Shown: positions 46,920-59,240 of the stretch, piece by piece | How positions within the stretch are numbered: position 1 is the first letter of the stretch | Layout: each line of letters opens with the position of its first letter | Origin: Tanypteryx hageni | Taxonomy: Eukaryota > Arthropoda > Insecta > Odonata > Petaluridae | Assembly (NCBI GenBank): GCA_028673005.1 | Contig: CM054117.1 | Location: 49,979,870 to 50,043,869 of the forward strand | Length of the DNA stretch: 64,000 bases | Direction: 5' to 3' | Made by a program: the position numbers and the translations under genes | Notes under the pieces: generated by a model | What the model saw: only the letters and a program-made list of their open reading frames with translations | What the model was told of the DNA's origin: nothing | The model's database searches: none

Positions 46920-48563
46920 ATTTTAAGTCCGTTGGTTTAATTTCGATCCCACCACCATCCCCGGAGATCAAGTCCCGGTCCAGAACTTTATGCACACAAA
47001 TTATGTTAGAGCCTCTGTGAAGCATTGGAAGTGGAAGTGCAATTCTCGTACCTTGATTACAGCATTTGTTATGCTTTTCTCTGTTAAAAAATAACCCTCT
47101 ACAACATCTACATTCTTGATCTATTTTTCCTAAATATGAATCGTCTCGTTGAATTGCCAATCCATTTCCTCTTGCAGAGTTTAAATTTACGTTGTTTCTT
47201 CGTCTTCCGCTGTTGGCTGCATCGATTCTGTTTTGGCTTTTTTTATATTTCCCTCTTCTTCAGGTACTTCATTTCTCCTTTGGTACCCGATTTCGTTTAT
47301 GTTCTCTCTCGCTCTTTGCCGTTGTTCATCTGTCCGTTTTGATCTTCTTGCCCTTTTTCTTTCTCTATTTCTTCTGCGTCGATGTTCTTTATCTTCTCCT
47401 GTTTCTTGCTCTGATCTCCTTCTCATTAATTCTCTATAATATCTTCTTCTCTCTTCCATTTGATGATATAACGGGCTATTATTGCCTTAAACTTCAATTA
47501 AAATTATATTAACAAAACTTTAACTAAAATTAAATTAACGGTGCTAATAAAATATATATAATAATATATATATCCTGCAAAATCTCCTTAAAAGGATTTT
47601 TCCCGAGAAATTTTCTTTTTAAGTCTTTATTATCTAAAAATAAATGAAAGCTTTCCAGGGATGCTTTTATTTCGCCGGAGATGACCCCAAATTTCCCTTT
47701 ATTTTCTCTCTCGCTTCTTCTCTGGTCTTCCCCTCTCTCGCTCGATTTTAGTGCTATACACTAATCTCTGGATGTATCTTTTCCCATGTTTTGCTCGAGT
47801 AAAAATGCGGGATGCTTGTTTTTAAACGCTCCTTTTAGTCGTAATGGCGACCTCTGGTCCGTCCCCTTTTTCCCCCTCTCTCTCTCACTGTGTCTTTTTC
47901 TCGAATTCTTTCTCTCTCTCTGTTTTGACCGCTCTCGAGTCGTTATTCTCGAACACTTTTTTCATTCTGTAGTAGTAGAACATTTATTCGAATATATTCG
48001 CAGTAAAGCGAGAGATCGCTTTAAAACTTAGACGGCGTCTTCAATAAAAAATGTCAAAACGAGTGGTAGCACCATTTCAAAATCTCTTTGTTTTCCATTA
48101 ATGAGATACAGAAGTGTTTCATTTATCTTTTTAGAGTTCGTGGGATGTCTACTTGTCTGTTAATCATAAATAAAACGAAAATAACATTTGAATGGCACTT
48201 CTGTACTTATTTAAATTGATAATGTGGTCCATTTTGTGGGAAAAGTAAATCAAAGGAACGATAAAAGTTGTCCACTGTAAGATCATTAGGATCTCTCTTT
48301 GGAGAGCCTTTTAGCTTTTGCGATGCCGTTGGTTTGATAAAAAAAATTAAAGGCACTTCCCCGACAGCTCAGAATTAAAATAAAATATACTTAGTGTAAT
48401 CCTTTGCGCAAAGCGTGAGTTATGGCCCAGGGTAGGCTGTGTTAAGCGAAAACCCGTTGTCTAAATTTTGCCTTATAAATAAAAATTCACCTGATCGTAT
48501 AAGCTACGGCCTTTATCACGTCACATGTAGGCGCAAAATTCGGTGTGTGCAGTTAAGGTTAAA
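46920..48563. other. Intergenic sequence
   Basis: No recognised gene. Pyrimidine-rich around 47,230-47,460, which yields hydrophobic-looking frames on plus and RE/RR-rich frames on minus without domain support. Confidence 0.4.
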
Positions 48564-48580
48564 TTTCATACGTGTCGGGT

Positions 48581-48906
48581 CGAGGTGCCGGTGGTGCAGT
48601 GGTTAGGACGCTGGCTGTTACTCGCCTGCTGCTCGAAAAGGCAGCGGGCACGAATCCTGCGCAAGTAGGATTTTTCCAAGGTCGCCCGGCCCCCTGTTTG
48701 TGTGGTTTGAGGAGACCGCGCAAATTCAGCTACTCCGTCCTTCGGAAAGGACGTTAAGCCGTAGGCCCCCCTGGTGTTCTTCGTAAGAGCAGGCAAATGC
48801 CGGCACCGGGTTTCCCTCCTCCCTTTCTCGGCTATTCATTGCACTATCTCTGAGGTACCCATTTGTGCTGTAAGAGAGGCGAGTTGGCTGGGCACTCAAA
48901 CTGAAA
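48581..48906 (+). mobile_element. tRNA-derived SINE, copy 3
   Basis: Same family as copy 2, reading CGAGGTGCCGGTGGTGCAGTGG (A box within), GGGCACGAATCC (B box), the CTTCGGAAAGGACGTTAAG core and GCCGGCACCGGGTTTCCC. Flanks TTCATACGTGTCGGGT (48,565-48,580) and TTCATGCGTGTCGGGT (48,907-48,922) form a 16-bp target duplication with one mismatch. The 3' tail is short (CACTCAAACTGAAA). The overlapping short frames are artefacts. Confidence 0.9.
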
Positions 48907-48922
48907 TTCATGCGTGTCGGGT

Positions 48923-49654
48923 TGATGTATCACATTCATTTAACCGCGTGTATTCATAATCAAACTGCTTTGGAGGAGGGATTACGGTATTTGGAAATAT
49001 TAGAGTAGATCCTTACCGCAAGTAACTTCAGCTATTGACTGCATGCTATTTATTCTTTTATAAGACGTTTATAATGGTGACCTAGTTGCGCATTGAACTG
49101 CAGGTAGAATCGTTATTTTTCAACGGAACGTGTTGTTTACGGTTTTAGGAGACAGTCGTAAAATTTGGCTTCGTAATGTGTCTCAGTCTCACGATAAAAT
49201 TGCCGTGTTTTACCGTTTTATTCCCCGTCTTTCAAAACACTCTTGATGGCTTTTTCTTTCGGTGGTCTCTTTACGACCGATTTTCGATCCACTAAAAACG
49301 TCGCTCTTAAGCGTATTGTCCGTAGCACCTTTTTCTCTCTCGCTCCTCCTCTTTATCATGAACACGGTGTGTTGAAAGGATGGAGTCACACATGTTGCAC
49401 GCAGAAACCGGCACATCTCTATCCCGCCCGTAGGAATACAATTCGGAAGGACGTCATTTTATGAGAGGCTCGCTCGAAGTAAACGCCGATAAAATCTACG
49501 AATTTTTCTTCATATTTTCATCTTTAACCTCTGTCGGTTTAAACTAGAGCATAATGTTTAAAAAGCCAGGGAAAATATAGCGGAAGATCATTAGTTCAAT
49601 ATGATCAAAAGCAAAATAATGATCAAACTCCTTCTCTTTAATAGTCATAAAAAC
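48923..49654. other. Intergenic sequence
   Basis: No recognised feature. Confidence 0.4.
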
Positions 49655-49740
49655 ATCCGGGATACCATTTCGGCCAGAAGACGGCCGTCATCAGTGGTGC
49701 CACGGATGGTAGATTCTGGAATTGGTTTTTCTTTTTTAAG
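49655..49740 (-). ncRNA. Hammerhead-like unit C
   Basis: Minus strand: CTGATGA (49,688-49,694), one extra C, GGCC-GTCTTCT-GGCC as a perfect 4-bp stem II, GAAA (49,668-49,671), a shortened stem III (ATGGTAT), and ATC. The core is intact, and the single extra nucleotide before stem II recurs, as in the PLE and unit A. The flank GGTAGATTCTGGAATTGG resembles the GTAGATTCCAAATT flank of unit B. Stem I does not pair convincingly, and stem III has lost symmetry. Confidence 0.5.
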
Positions 49741-50969
49741 GGATCTGATATCGGTGCGTTGCTACTTAAGGCGGCCGCTATCTAATCGAAGTGCGTTTTT
49801 TAATTTGCCCACCTTTTTGTGACATCGAAGGGAAATAGTTTTTCAATTTCATTTGAACTTGAGATAATTCTTTTTTGAATCGCTGCCTGTCGGATTCGCT
49901 TATTTAATACTCAATAGTAAATGTTTGAACGCCGACCTGGCTCGAAATGTTATCATAAATTTAAAATTATATCGATGCGTCGTTTTTTTATTTTCCATCA
50001 TTTTAATGAGCTTTTATTATGAATATAATTTCATCTGTTCGAACCCTTATACCACAGTTGATTTATTTATAATCTAAAATCGTCGATTTTGAAATGTGCT
50101 ATGCATATGGTGAATCGTAAGCATAATTCTATCTTTCCATTTTAGTAAACTGTTGATTGATTGCTTTCTCTTACTACGGACGTTTGAATACGAGTTCGAT
50201 AGATCGATTCCGTAATAATGTAAAGAAACTAAGCGTATGCGAGATCCATAAGGGACATCATAATCATAGCTCTAACAATAATTACTTTCGCCGTTACGTC
50301 GAGATAAGGTCGGTACTAAGTTTATATAATGATTCCAAATGTTTTTAACTCGGAGCATATTACATACGCATTAGAATAATCGCTTTACGTTCGCCAGAAG
50401 TTACGACGACGAGGCTAACCGACTTCCTAGTACCGACCCCTCAGAAAACGAGTCAGGTAAAAATAGAACGTCGCAAAAACCTCCTCCATTGGGGGGAGGG
50501 GAAAAATATACGAGCCTCTATTGTTTGCGTAGAAGCTGGAAGAAATTCCTTTCGCGGAGAGCCGAATCAGGAAAAAGCACACCGTTCGCATTATTCCTTA
50601 TAAAATAATGCTTCTACCTTCGCAATTTTATGAGAATTTTAATCTACGACGCTTGGAGGAAAAGGGACAATGTAGGCGGCGGACCTCTTGAATAAAAATC
50701 CAGGCTAATACGTCTTCGACTCTTTTTATATTTTTCAAACCCGTCATTCCCGCGACTCGTAATCCAGCGGATTTGGCGCACGCGCGTGTTTTATTTTATG
50801 CCGCGCTCGCCGTCCAAAAAAATAAGTGAACGATAATGTACGTATTTTTTCGTTCCTTTAAAAGTCTTTTTCAGAAAAATCCTTTTTTTGTTTTCAAAGG
50901 AGATCTTTATTTTTTAACCGAGCACAGCGTGACAAAAATCAATGGAAGCTAATCAACGCCGAGTATTTC
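49741..50969. other. Intergenic sequence
   Basis: No recognised feature. Confidence 0.4.
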
Positions 50970-51540
50970 GTGGGAGTAAAGGGGATAGGGAGAGAGAGAG
51001 GGGGGATAAAGAAAAGAAAGATGTGAATGGAAAATTGAAATAAATGATGAGGAAAAATAAGGAGAGGAGAGATGGAGAGGTAAAGCGAGCCAGAGACAGA
51101 GGAAGAGAGAGAGAGAGAGGGAATAGAGAGAGAGAGAGAAAAAGGGATAAAGAAAAGAGAGATGAAGAGAGAGGAAGAGAAAGCGAGAGAAAGGGAGAGA
51201 TGAAGAGAGGGGGGAGAGAGAGCGAGAGAGAGAGAGAGATGAAGAGAGAGACAGGAAGAGAGAGTGAGAGTAAAAGAGGGAGGAAGAGAGCGAGGAAGAG
51301 ATCGAGAGGAAGGGAAAGAGGAAGAAAGAGAGTGGAAGAAAGAGGAAAAAAGTGGAAGAGAGAGGAAGAGGGAGAAGTTGAGAGAGGAAGGGAATGGGAA
51401 AAGGAGAGAGGGAGGGAAAGAGATAAGGAAGGGGAAAGAGGGAGAGAAAAAAGAAAGGGAGAGACAGGAAGAAGGAAAAGGAAAAGATAAAGATAGAGGG
51501 TGAGAGAGATAGAAAGAGGAAGAGAGTGGAGAGATGATTG
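50970..51540 (+). repeat. Polypurine (GA-rich) tract
   Basis: Plus strand almost wholly G and A in GAGAGAGA and GGAAGAGA blocks. The opposing 223-codon serine/leucine/proline frame and the RE/KE-rich plus frames are compositional. Confidence 0.9.
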
Positions 51541-51720
51541 AGGTACAGGAAGACAGAAAGTTTGATGGGCAGACAGAAAAACTCGGGAGGACAGAGGAAG
51601 GGATACGAACAGACAGGCAGACAAACGATTTTATTAAGGGCGAAATTGAAAAGATTTATTTATTTAGCCTTTCGACGTGTATGGCATAAAATACATATTA
51701 GTAACATATTTGGTTCAGCA

Positions 51721-52750
51721 TCATGGGTAGTCTGTCCGTAGACAGGTCCGTGGTTATCCATGGTTAAACCTGGTTCTCCATATACTCCTATTTTCCGCTG
51801 TCCTCTTAATATCTTGATAACTCTCTTTCCCTTTCAAATCGTCTCTCAATTTAAACCTTCTCCTACCTATTTCCCCTTTTCCATCAAGTTTTCCTTCTAA
51901 CACGTCTTTAATCACACACACTCACTCCTCAGGTAATGTCCAACCCAGTTTGCCTTCCTCTTTCTAGTAGTCTGTATAATCATTCGCTTCTCTCCTATTC
52001 TTTGTAGCACTTCATCGTTTTTCATCCTATCTGTCCATTTTATCTTCAGCATTCTCCTCCAAGTCCACATTTCAGAGCTTTCAAAGTATTTGATGTCATT
52101 TTTCCTTAGCGTCCATGTTTCTGCTCCGTACAAAGCTATACTCCATTTTATGAACTTCTTGCGGATATTTTCCCTTATACGTGTTTCTTTCTTCTGAAAG
52201 CCGCTTTTGCTTTTCCTATTCTAGTTTTGATCTCATCCGTACATTTTGCTTCTCCCCTTATGTTCCAAGGTATTTATAATCTGTAACTTGTTCTAAAGCC
52301 TTCCCTTCAATGCTTATGTTCAAATTCTATTCTGTGCCCGATATTCGAATTAGCTTGGGTTTTTCTGTATTTATTTCCAAAGCGTATTTTCTACCTGTTA
52401 TTACTAGTCTATTTATCATTTTCTGGAGTTCCTCTTCCTTTATTACTACAAGTACTTGATCATCCGCGTATTTTACTGTTCCTACAATCCTTCCTCCAGT
52501 TTTGAAATATCCTATGCCTTCTAACGCATCTTACATTAGACTTTCTCCATATATATTGAATAGGGTCGGCTATAAGCAGCAGCCCTGTCTTACTCCTCTA
52601 CCGATATTTACTCCGCAACTGTCCGCATTCTCCAACCTGACCTTTACAACTTGTTTCACATATAGATTCCTGATCAGTCTCCTGTATTTCCAGTCTACAC
52701 CTATTTCCTTTAATATCTTCATCAACATTACCCTATTTACTCTATCAAAT
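51721..52750 (-). pseudogene. Decayed LINE copy 3 (same family as 14,775)
   Basis: The minus strand matches the intact copy from AFDRVN (near 52,750) through GRGVRQGCCL, YADDQVL, the YGAETWTLRKNDIKY block (51,912-52,133 still open) and the family 3' end GACAGACTACCCATGATG at about 51,721. It carries in-frame stops (for example a TAG within the LSPT motif and a TAA within LMQEA) and several frameshifts. It is 5'-truncated inside motif A. Purine-rich tracts lie on both sides (to 51,540 and from 52,795). Confidence 0.85.
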
Positions 52751-52794
52751 ACTTGGTTAGTAGAACATAAACAGAGTACTATTTCTCCCTAGGG

Positions 52795-53012
52795 GGAGAG
52801 ATGAAATAAGAGGGGGAAAAAGAGAGTATAGGAGAGGAGGGAAAGTGAGAAGATAGAGAGAAGAATAAAATAAAGAGTAAAGGAGGAAGAGAGAGAGAGG
52901 GAGAGAGAGAGAGGGAGGGAGAGAGAGAGAGGGAGAGAGAGGGAGAGGGAGAGAGAGGGGGAGAGAGAGAGGGAGAGAGAGAGAGAGGGAGAGAGAGATT
53001 GATTGATTGGTT
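52795..53012 (+). repeat. Polypurine (GA)n tract
   Basis: Dense GAGAGAGGGAGA repeats on plus, directly beyond the 5' border of the decayed LINE. Confidence 0.95.
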
Positions 53013-55369
53013 GATGTGGTCTTTATTTGGGGGCGAGATTGAGACTAAAAAGTCCCATCTTCCACCTCATCCCTCGTAATGAAACATATACAATAATGCA
53101 TAGCACTTTATGTAAATACAAGTAACAATAAAAATACAAGAATTGGAAAAGAAAAGATGTAATTTTGTGGGGAAAAAATAAGGACTGCTGAATAATGAAA
53201 TCCATGTAAAAAACCCGCTGCAGGAAAACACCCACGCAATAAGGGGGGTGTGAAAAACCTGCGAAACCTGCCGAGATTCACTAAAGACATTAATAACTGA
53301 TATTTAGAACAAAAGATGGATACATGAAAAACTTAAAGCTATGCCTCAGTAAAATTTTGGCACAATACGAATACAGCAATGATGGAATGAACATATGAAA
53401 ATGACAAAATGAATAGATAATAACACTGTTATAACTAAACAAAAAATAGAGGAGAGAGAGAGAGAGAATGAGCGGAGAAGTAAAGAGGGGAGGTATTAGA
53501 TGATAGACAATGGCCAGATATCAAACGTGTCACGTAATATATTCCGAGGGACCTCAAAGTAGGAAAAATGCCGAATGCCAGAGAGAAAGACGCTATCTTC
53601 CTTTCTGCCTGAAATATTGAAGTTGCGAGAGAAGAAAAAAGAATGAAAAATCGTAATCTGGCCATTTGAGCTCCATTTTCTGAGACGAGGCCATGGAGCA
53701 TTTAGGGGGTAGGTAGTGGGGAGAATATGGCGGATGTAAGAGGAATAAAAGCGAAGCGTAAGGCGGAGGTTTTAGAGGCGCGCTCGTAGATTTCCCCCGC
53801 CATGAAAAAAACCGAAGTGGCGCCTTCCAAAAAAAGATTTAACGGTGAAATAAAGCGTTCTCCTACGTTTTTAGCGCTTGATGGCTATGGGATTGGCTGC
53901 TCTGCTCGCGTTACCGTTCATCGCAAATAGGGCGATTCTCTTTTTTACCACTTTTCTGCGGCAGCCGGGTCGTTTTCCTCGACGAATAACTAAATGTAAG
54001 AATTATGCGCGTTAATATAGAGGTCGGTGAAAATGTTATAGGCGGACTTGTCTAAAATTTTGTGGTAATGGGTTTTTCTTTCGTTAAATACATCAATAAA
54101 ATACTCGAACATACTTTTGAATTTTGTCACTTCATTTCACTGTCAGACGTAAAAGAAAACTGTCGATAGCATGATACGGTACATTGTCCAAAAAACGGGA
54201 TTATCTAAGAACGGAATATTTTAAAATATTCAATTGCAAAATTTCGCGTGAGTTACGGCATAGAAATTTACTTTAATTGGATGTAAACATAATAAAAAAG
54301 TACGCAAATAATCTTTATTTATTGGAAATTGAATGGCTAGTAGCTCAACCTTCGTAGACGAAAAATATATTGTCATCTATCAGCCCTTTCTTGTGTATTT
54401 TACCATTTAAGAGTAAGACAACAAGTTTTGATAGATAAAACAGCATCATTCCATATTTTCATATTTGATTTATTTTTTCTTATTCCATGTGAACTTTATT
54501 TGATAATTCACGATTAGGATATATACATTTAATCCCAAAACCGGCTACCTCTAATTGCCAAAGTTGCCGGTTATTACAAATAAACTTTATAAAATTATGC
54601 TATATTTCCAAGTACTGTATGTATGTACATTCTTGGAATTCTCAAACTAACCTTAAACAAAATGAAAGGCAAATTAAATAATTCACTACAGCAGCCTTTA
54701 TTTGATATAGTGGTATTCATGAATGGGAATAATTAAATAAAATTTTATTAAACTAAAAAAACGTTTGTGTGGATTCGAACGAAATTATCTAAGAAGGAAG
54801 AATTTAATTTTTATTAATATCTTTTTCCATTCTTTATTAATTAAGAAACAAAAATTGAATTAAATTAGACGTTAAACTTCTTTCAACTCTCTTTCATCTA
54901 TTTTCCACTAAAGCCTACGTTTTCGGGGGAATTAACTTATTAAGAATAAATGCCAGGTCTAGCTGTTCATCAGTTTGTCATAAGCCAACATACTACGATT
55001 ACTCAAAATCTCATTTTTCTGTCGTAAAAACAATGTCCGATGTTCCAATCTTTCGCTGATGATTTCGATCAGCACAAGATTTACGTCGCGACCTCTTAGC
55101 CTGCTAGAAAAAAGGAAATTAATACGTCATCTGGAATTTATGCTCCCACGTGCCCTAGATCGGGTCCGATAGCACGTTTTAAGGAAAACAACTCACTTAT
55201 TTCTCTCAGTTAGACAGCCTAATTTTCCTTTTCTTAATTTCTTTGAGAGTATATTATCTCTCTTCTAGCTCGTGACAGCGGAAAAGCTCCGATTAATGGT
55301 CTTATTCCCTTCAACCTATCTGTCAAACGGACGCATCTATATATTTTTATTTTTTTTATTTCGCCTTTA
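53013..55369. other. Intergenic AT-rich sequence
   Basis: No recognised gene. The GATTGATTGATTGGTTGATG at 52,999-53,018 is a short simple repeat. Confidence 0.4.
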
Positions 55370-56765
55370 CTGGCCGTCACCCCACCCTTTTCCAAAAACC
55401 CATTTCCACTTCATTCTACCTCCTCCCTCCCTCACTCCTTTCTTTCCATTTTCGCTATCTTCTCCTATACCGTTACTCCTTCACTCCTCCCCCTCCCTGC
55501 TTCCCATACACTTTTTCCCTCCCACCCTCATTCTCTCCCTCCCTCCTCCTTCCTCTCCCTCCCTCCTCCTCCATCTCCCTCCCTTCTCCTCCCTCTTCCG
55601 ATTTCCTCCATTTTACTCCTTACAACTATCTCCTCATATCTACCCCTCTCCTACTATCTTCTCTCCTACTATTTTCTCTCCAACTATCTTCTCTCCTACT
55701 ATCATATCTCCTACTCTCTCCTCACCTCTCTCTTCTAACTCCTTCCGCCCACTTTTTCCTCCCACTCCTTCCTCCTCTATAATATTTCTACTACCTCCTA
55801 CCTACACCTTCTCTCTCCCTACCTCCTATCTCACTCAACCTCCACCTGCTCCCTCATCCTCACTCCTTTTCGCCCTCCCTCACTTCCTCCCCTCATGGGA
55901 GAACATCAACCAAAAAACGCCTCCTATTACATATCTCAACGTCAAAGCCACACCCCCTCCCCTCTCTCATTCTCGCTCTCTCTCCATCCTCCCAGCACCT
56001 TGCAGCTAACATCTCAACTCGCACGCGTCTTTTTTTAACCCCTCTCACTTCCACTTCTCCTCACATACCGCTACTTATATAAGTACTTTTTACCGTGTTT
56101 TATCATCCATTCGCCTCCTCCTTTCTTCCTTCTCCCTTCATCGAGGGATAAAAAAATAAGAGACCCATATCTTGCTCCTTTTACTTCCATCACATCAATC
56201 CATCGCCACGGCCTTTATACTCTTCTCTCTCACTTACGTCTCGTCTTTTGCCTCCCCACCTTCCCTTCTCTTCTCTTTCCATAACCCCCCCTTCACTCTT
56301 TCGCATCCAAACCTAGAGCTCACCTTCTTTCCTCTCACTCCCGAAATCGTTCCCGCACTCTCCCAAAAAATCCTCACTCCCATCCTCCCTGTCTGTTTCT
56401 TCTCTCTCTCTCTCTCCCTCCTTTTACATCTTTTTTCCTTTCTTTATTTCTCCTTCTCTATCCCGTCCCTATTTTATCTTCCCCATTCCCATTTCTCTTC
56501 CCCCCTCTTCCTTTCTCTTCCTATTTCTCATTTTACTTCATCTCTCTCCTTTCTACCAATGTTATCCTCCATTCTATCCCTATTTTTCCTTCCTCCAACT
56601 CGTTCTGTCTAATCTACTTCGTCTTCTCTCTACTACCTTTCGCTCGTTTCCCTCTCTTTCTCCCTGTCTTGTTTTCTCCTATTCCCCTCCTTCCCCTTTC
56701 TCTCTCAACCTGACCCTTGTCGTTCGTCCTGTCTTTCTCTCCCACCATTCCTCTGTCCTTTTAAG
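55370..56765 (+). repeat. Long polypyrimidine tract
   Basis: About 1.4 kb of C/T-rich plus strand, interrupted near 55,895-56,160 by mixed sequence. Two long frames across it (245 and 146 codons) are proline/serine/leucine/phenylalanine low-complexity reads and I do not call them genes. Confidence 0.85.
55645..55712 (+). repeat. 15-bp tandem repeat inside the pyrimidine tract
   Basis: The unit CTCCTACTATCTTCT is repeated four to five times with minor changes (CTCCAACTATCTTCT, CTCCTACTATCATAT). It reads as a SPTIF repeat in one frame. Confidence 0.8.
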
Positions 56766-56814
56766 CGCTTTTCGTTACTGCTGAAAAGCACTATTATCTT
56801 CGTGATGTCCGTCC

Positions 56815-57700
56815 GTCCGTACGCATGTATCAGGGAAGAATTGGCTGAACCGATTTCAACCAAATTTGATGCATATAATATTCACATAAATTAATGACCA
56901 AGGCGTCATATTTGGACCGGATCGACCCAGCAGGGGTGCCACACTTACAAAGTTAAACCTTTCGCTAATTATGTATTTGGAAGGAATTGGCAGAATCGAT
57001 TCAATAAAATTTTGTAGGAAGCAAGCGTGTAACATAAAAAAACAAAGTCAAGATGTTTAGTATAGATATAGACAGCAGGGCTGCCAACATAAGAAATAAA
57101 AAATATTCTTTTTACACATATTTGTGTTGAAATGTCTTTATCAAATTGAACCAAACTATAATATTTATAATGCACACATATATAGAAAACCATAATAGCA
57201 TATTTAAACTGAATCAGCCTAACAGGGGTGCCACAATTACAAATTAACTCTTTTACGAATTATGGAGTTGGAAGGAATTGGCCAAATGGATTAAAATTAA
57301 ATTTTGTATATAAGATTTATACAACATAGCATAATGAAATCAAGATGTTTAAAGCTGAGCTAAAGAGCAGGGCTAACACAGTAAAAAGTAAAATAATATT
57401 TCTTTTAGACGTAATTCTAGAGAACTGACGGCATGGATTTTAATCAAATATGATGTATATAATCTTTATATAAATAAATAAAAAATTATTATATTCAAAC
57501 CGGGTCGACTAAACAGGGCTGCCACAATATAAAAGTTAGAATTTGTCTGTATCTATGAATTTCGAAGGTATTGGCTGAACGGATTTAAAATAAATTTCAT
57601 TTTTAGGGAGAGTATAGAATGACAAAACGAAATGAACATGTTTAAAACGGATCTAAGAAGCAGGGTTGACACAATATAAGAAAAAATAATTGTCTGATTT
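56815..57700. repeat. Degenerate ~146-bp tandem array, six units
   Basis: The landmark AATTGGCTGAACCGATT (or variants) begins near 56,839, 56,985, 57,131, 57,276, 57,423 and 57,569, giving spacings of 145-147 bp. A second landmark, CAGGGGTGCCACA or CAGGGCTGCCACA, lies about 92 bp after each (near 56,930, 57,072, 57,221, 57,366, 57,511, 57,660). Units are strongly diverged. A GTCCGTCCGTCCGTACG run precedes the first unit. No protein frame persists. Confidence 0.85.
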
Positions 57701-57784
57701 CAAAGCAAATATATTAGTATACGATTATACTACGGCGAATTCGACGAAAAGCACTTCTGTACACGGGAAACCGGTGTCCACCAC

Positions 57785-58020
57785 TACTTGTTCTTCCTCT
57801 CCATCCCTACCCAATTTTTCTTTACCGTATCTTTTTTCTACTTTTATCTTTCTCCTTCCTCTCTCCCTTTCATCTTTTGTTCCTCTCTCTCTTCTCTGGA
57901 GTTCCGTTTTTCCTGAGCCACTCTCTACCATGCCTTTATATCTTTCTACGATGCGTTCTCTCCTTCTCCACTCCTTTTTTGCTCCCTTTAAGCGTAATTG
58001 TCTCCGTTTCTGTCTTTCCT
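57785..58020 (+). repeat. Pyrimidine-rich tract
   Basis: C/T-rich plus strand resuming after the tandem array. It may be the continuation of the tract that ends at 56,765. Confidence 0.6.
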
Positions 58021-59240
58021 CTATACTTAACCCTCAAATAAGGCTCAAAATAACCATAAAAATGCATGATAACACCATAAACACCTGAAAACGACCAGAA
58101 ATCATTCCCAAAACGTTAAAAAAATTAGAGAGAGAGAAATCTCTGAGTCGTTTTCTTCCTCACCCCTCTAAAGTTACATTGCCTGCGGTACCGCCACCCG
58201 CGCTTCCAGTAGAGAGAGAGAGAGATACTAAATATTTTTCTCGAAAGTGCTCAAAACACACGTTAGGGAGAAAAATCCTCGCCGATGCATTAAAAATGAT
58301 CGCCTAGCAGCCCCTGTAATCGCTCCCGAGTTAAAACCCCCAAAATACGGCGGCATTTCTTTCGATTCGATAATACCTGTTATCTTTCCCCTTTAAGACA
58401 AGCCTCGTTTAGGGTTGCGCTCGAAATATTTCTGACACGTCGCTAAATATCGCTACCAAAATATATCCGTGAACGTGTGTCTAAGAGCAGATTCTGAAAC
58501 ATATTTTTTTAAAGAAACGACCGAGATTTTTTTCGTTCTTTCGAAAAAGGAGCTTTGAAATTGTTTACGGAACATTCGGCACGTCTTTTCCGAATACGTT
58601 TTTCACATCCATTGGTATGGGTGGTTACGGGATTTTTTTTAAAAGCGGGCGGGCATGAAAAAATTTGCGTAAATGTTTTTATTTAACTTTTGATTGTATA
58701 TGATAACTATTGTAAAGCAAAACTCCGATTATCTCAGTCAGTTTGGATTGAGAAAAGCCCAAATTATCCAATAGGAGAAAGTGAAGTTCTTTTAAGCATC
58801 TGTTTGAAGATGAACAATTTTATTTGTGCAAATAAACTAGTCACCTACAGTAATTGCCCGAATAAAAACGAAGCCTGTGCAGAAAAGTTTATTTACTTAT
58901 TGAATATTTAGATTCGTGCATTCGACATTTGAGATCTGTTTATGAGATAATGATGCATAAACAAATATAAATAAGTAAATAATCTTGTAAATTGGCTGAG
59001 AATCTACATAAAGAAGAGAGTGCTTTGAATAGATTCTACCAGAAAAAATTCTACACCAATTCAGAAAGTGTTTGCACGGTTAATCCGACTACGAATGATC
59101 GGGGTTTTACTGAACGTTTTAATAACCCTGGAGGTAGTTTCCAGTATTTTACGATGCCTAATTCTAACGATATAATTATAATGCCATGACAATAATCAAT
59201 CGAAATTCAGGAGAGAACAAGGCCCTCTTCTGCCCGTTCC
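58021..59240. other. Intergenic sequence
   Basis: No recognised gene. AAACTCCGATTATCTCAG at 58,719-58,736 resembles a Tigger-type end but has no visible partner. Confidence 0.4.

Noticed and set aside
47187..47512. Overlapping frames that look membrane-like on plus and RE/RR-rich on minus
   Set aside because: The region is pyrimidine-rich, both strands are open, and there is no domain or splice support.
50953..51624. 223-codon minus-strand hydrophobic frame and opposing RE/KE-rich frames
   Set aside because: They are translations of a GA-rich simple-sequence tract; several frames on both strands are equally open.
55272..56612. Long proline/serine-rich frames (245 and 146 codons)
   Set aside because: They lie wholly in a pyrimidine tract where stop codons are rare. 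All residues are P, S, L, F or T and there is no domain.
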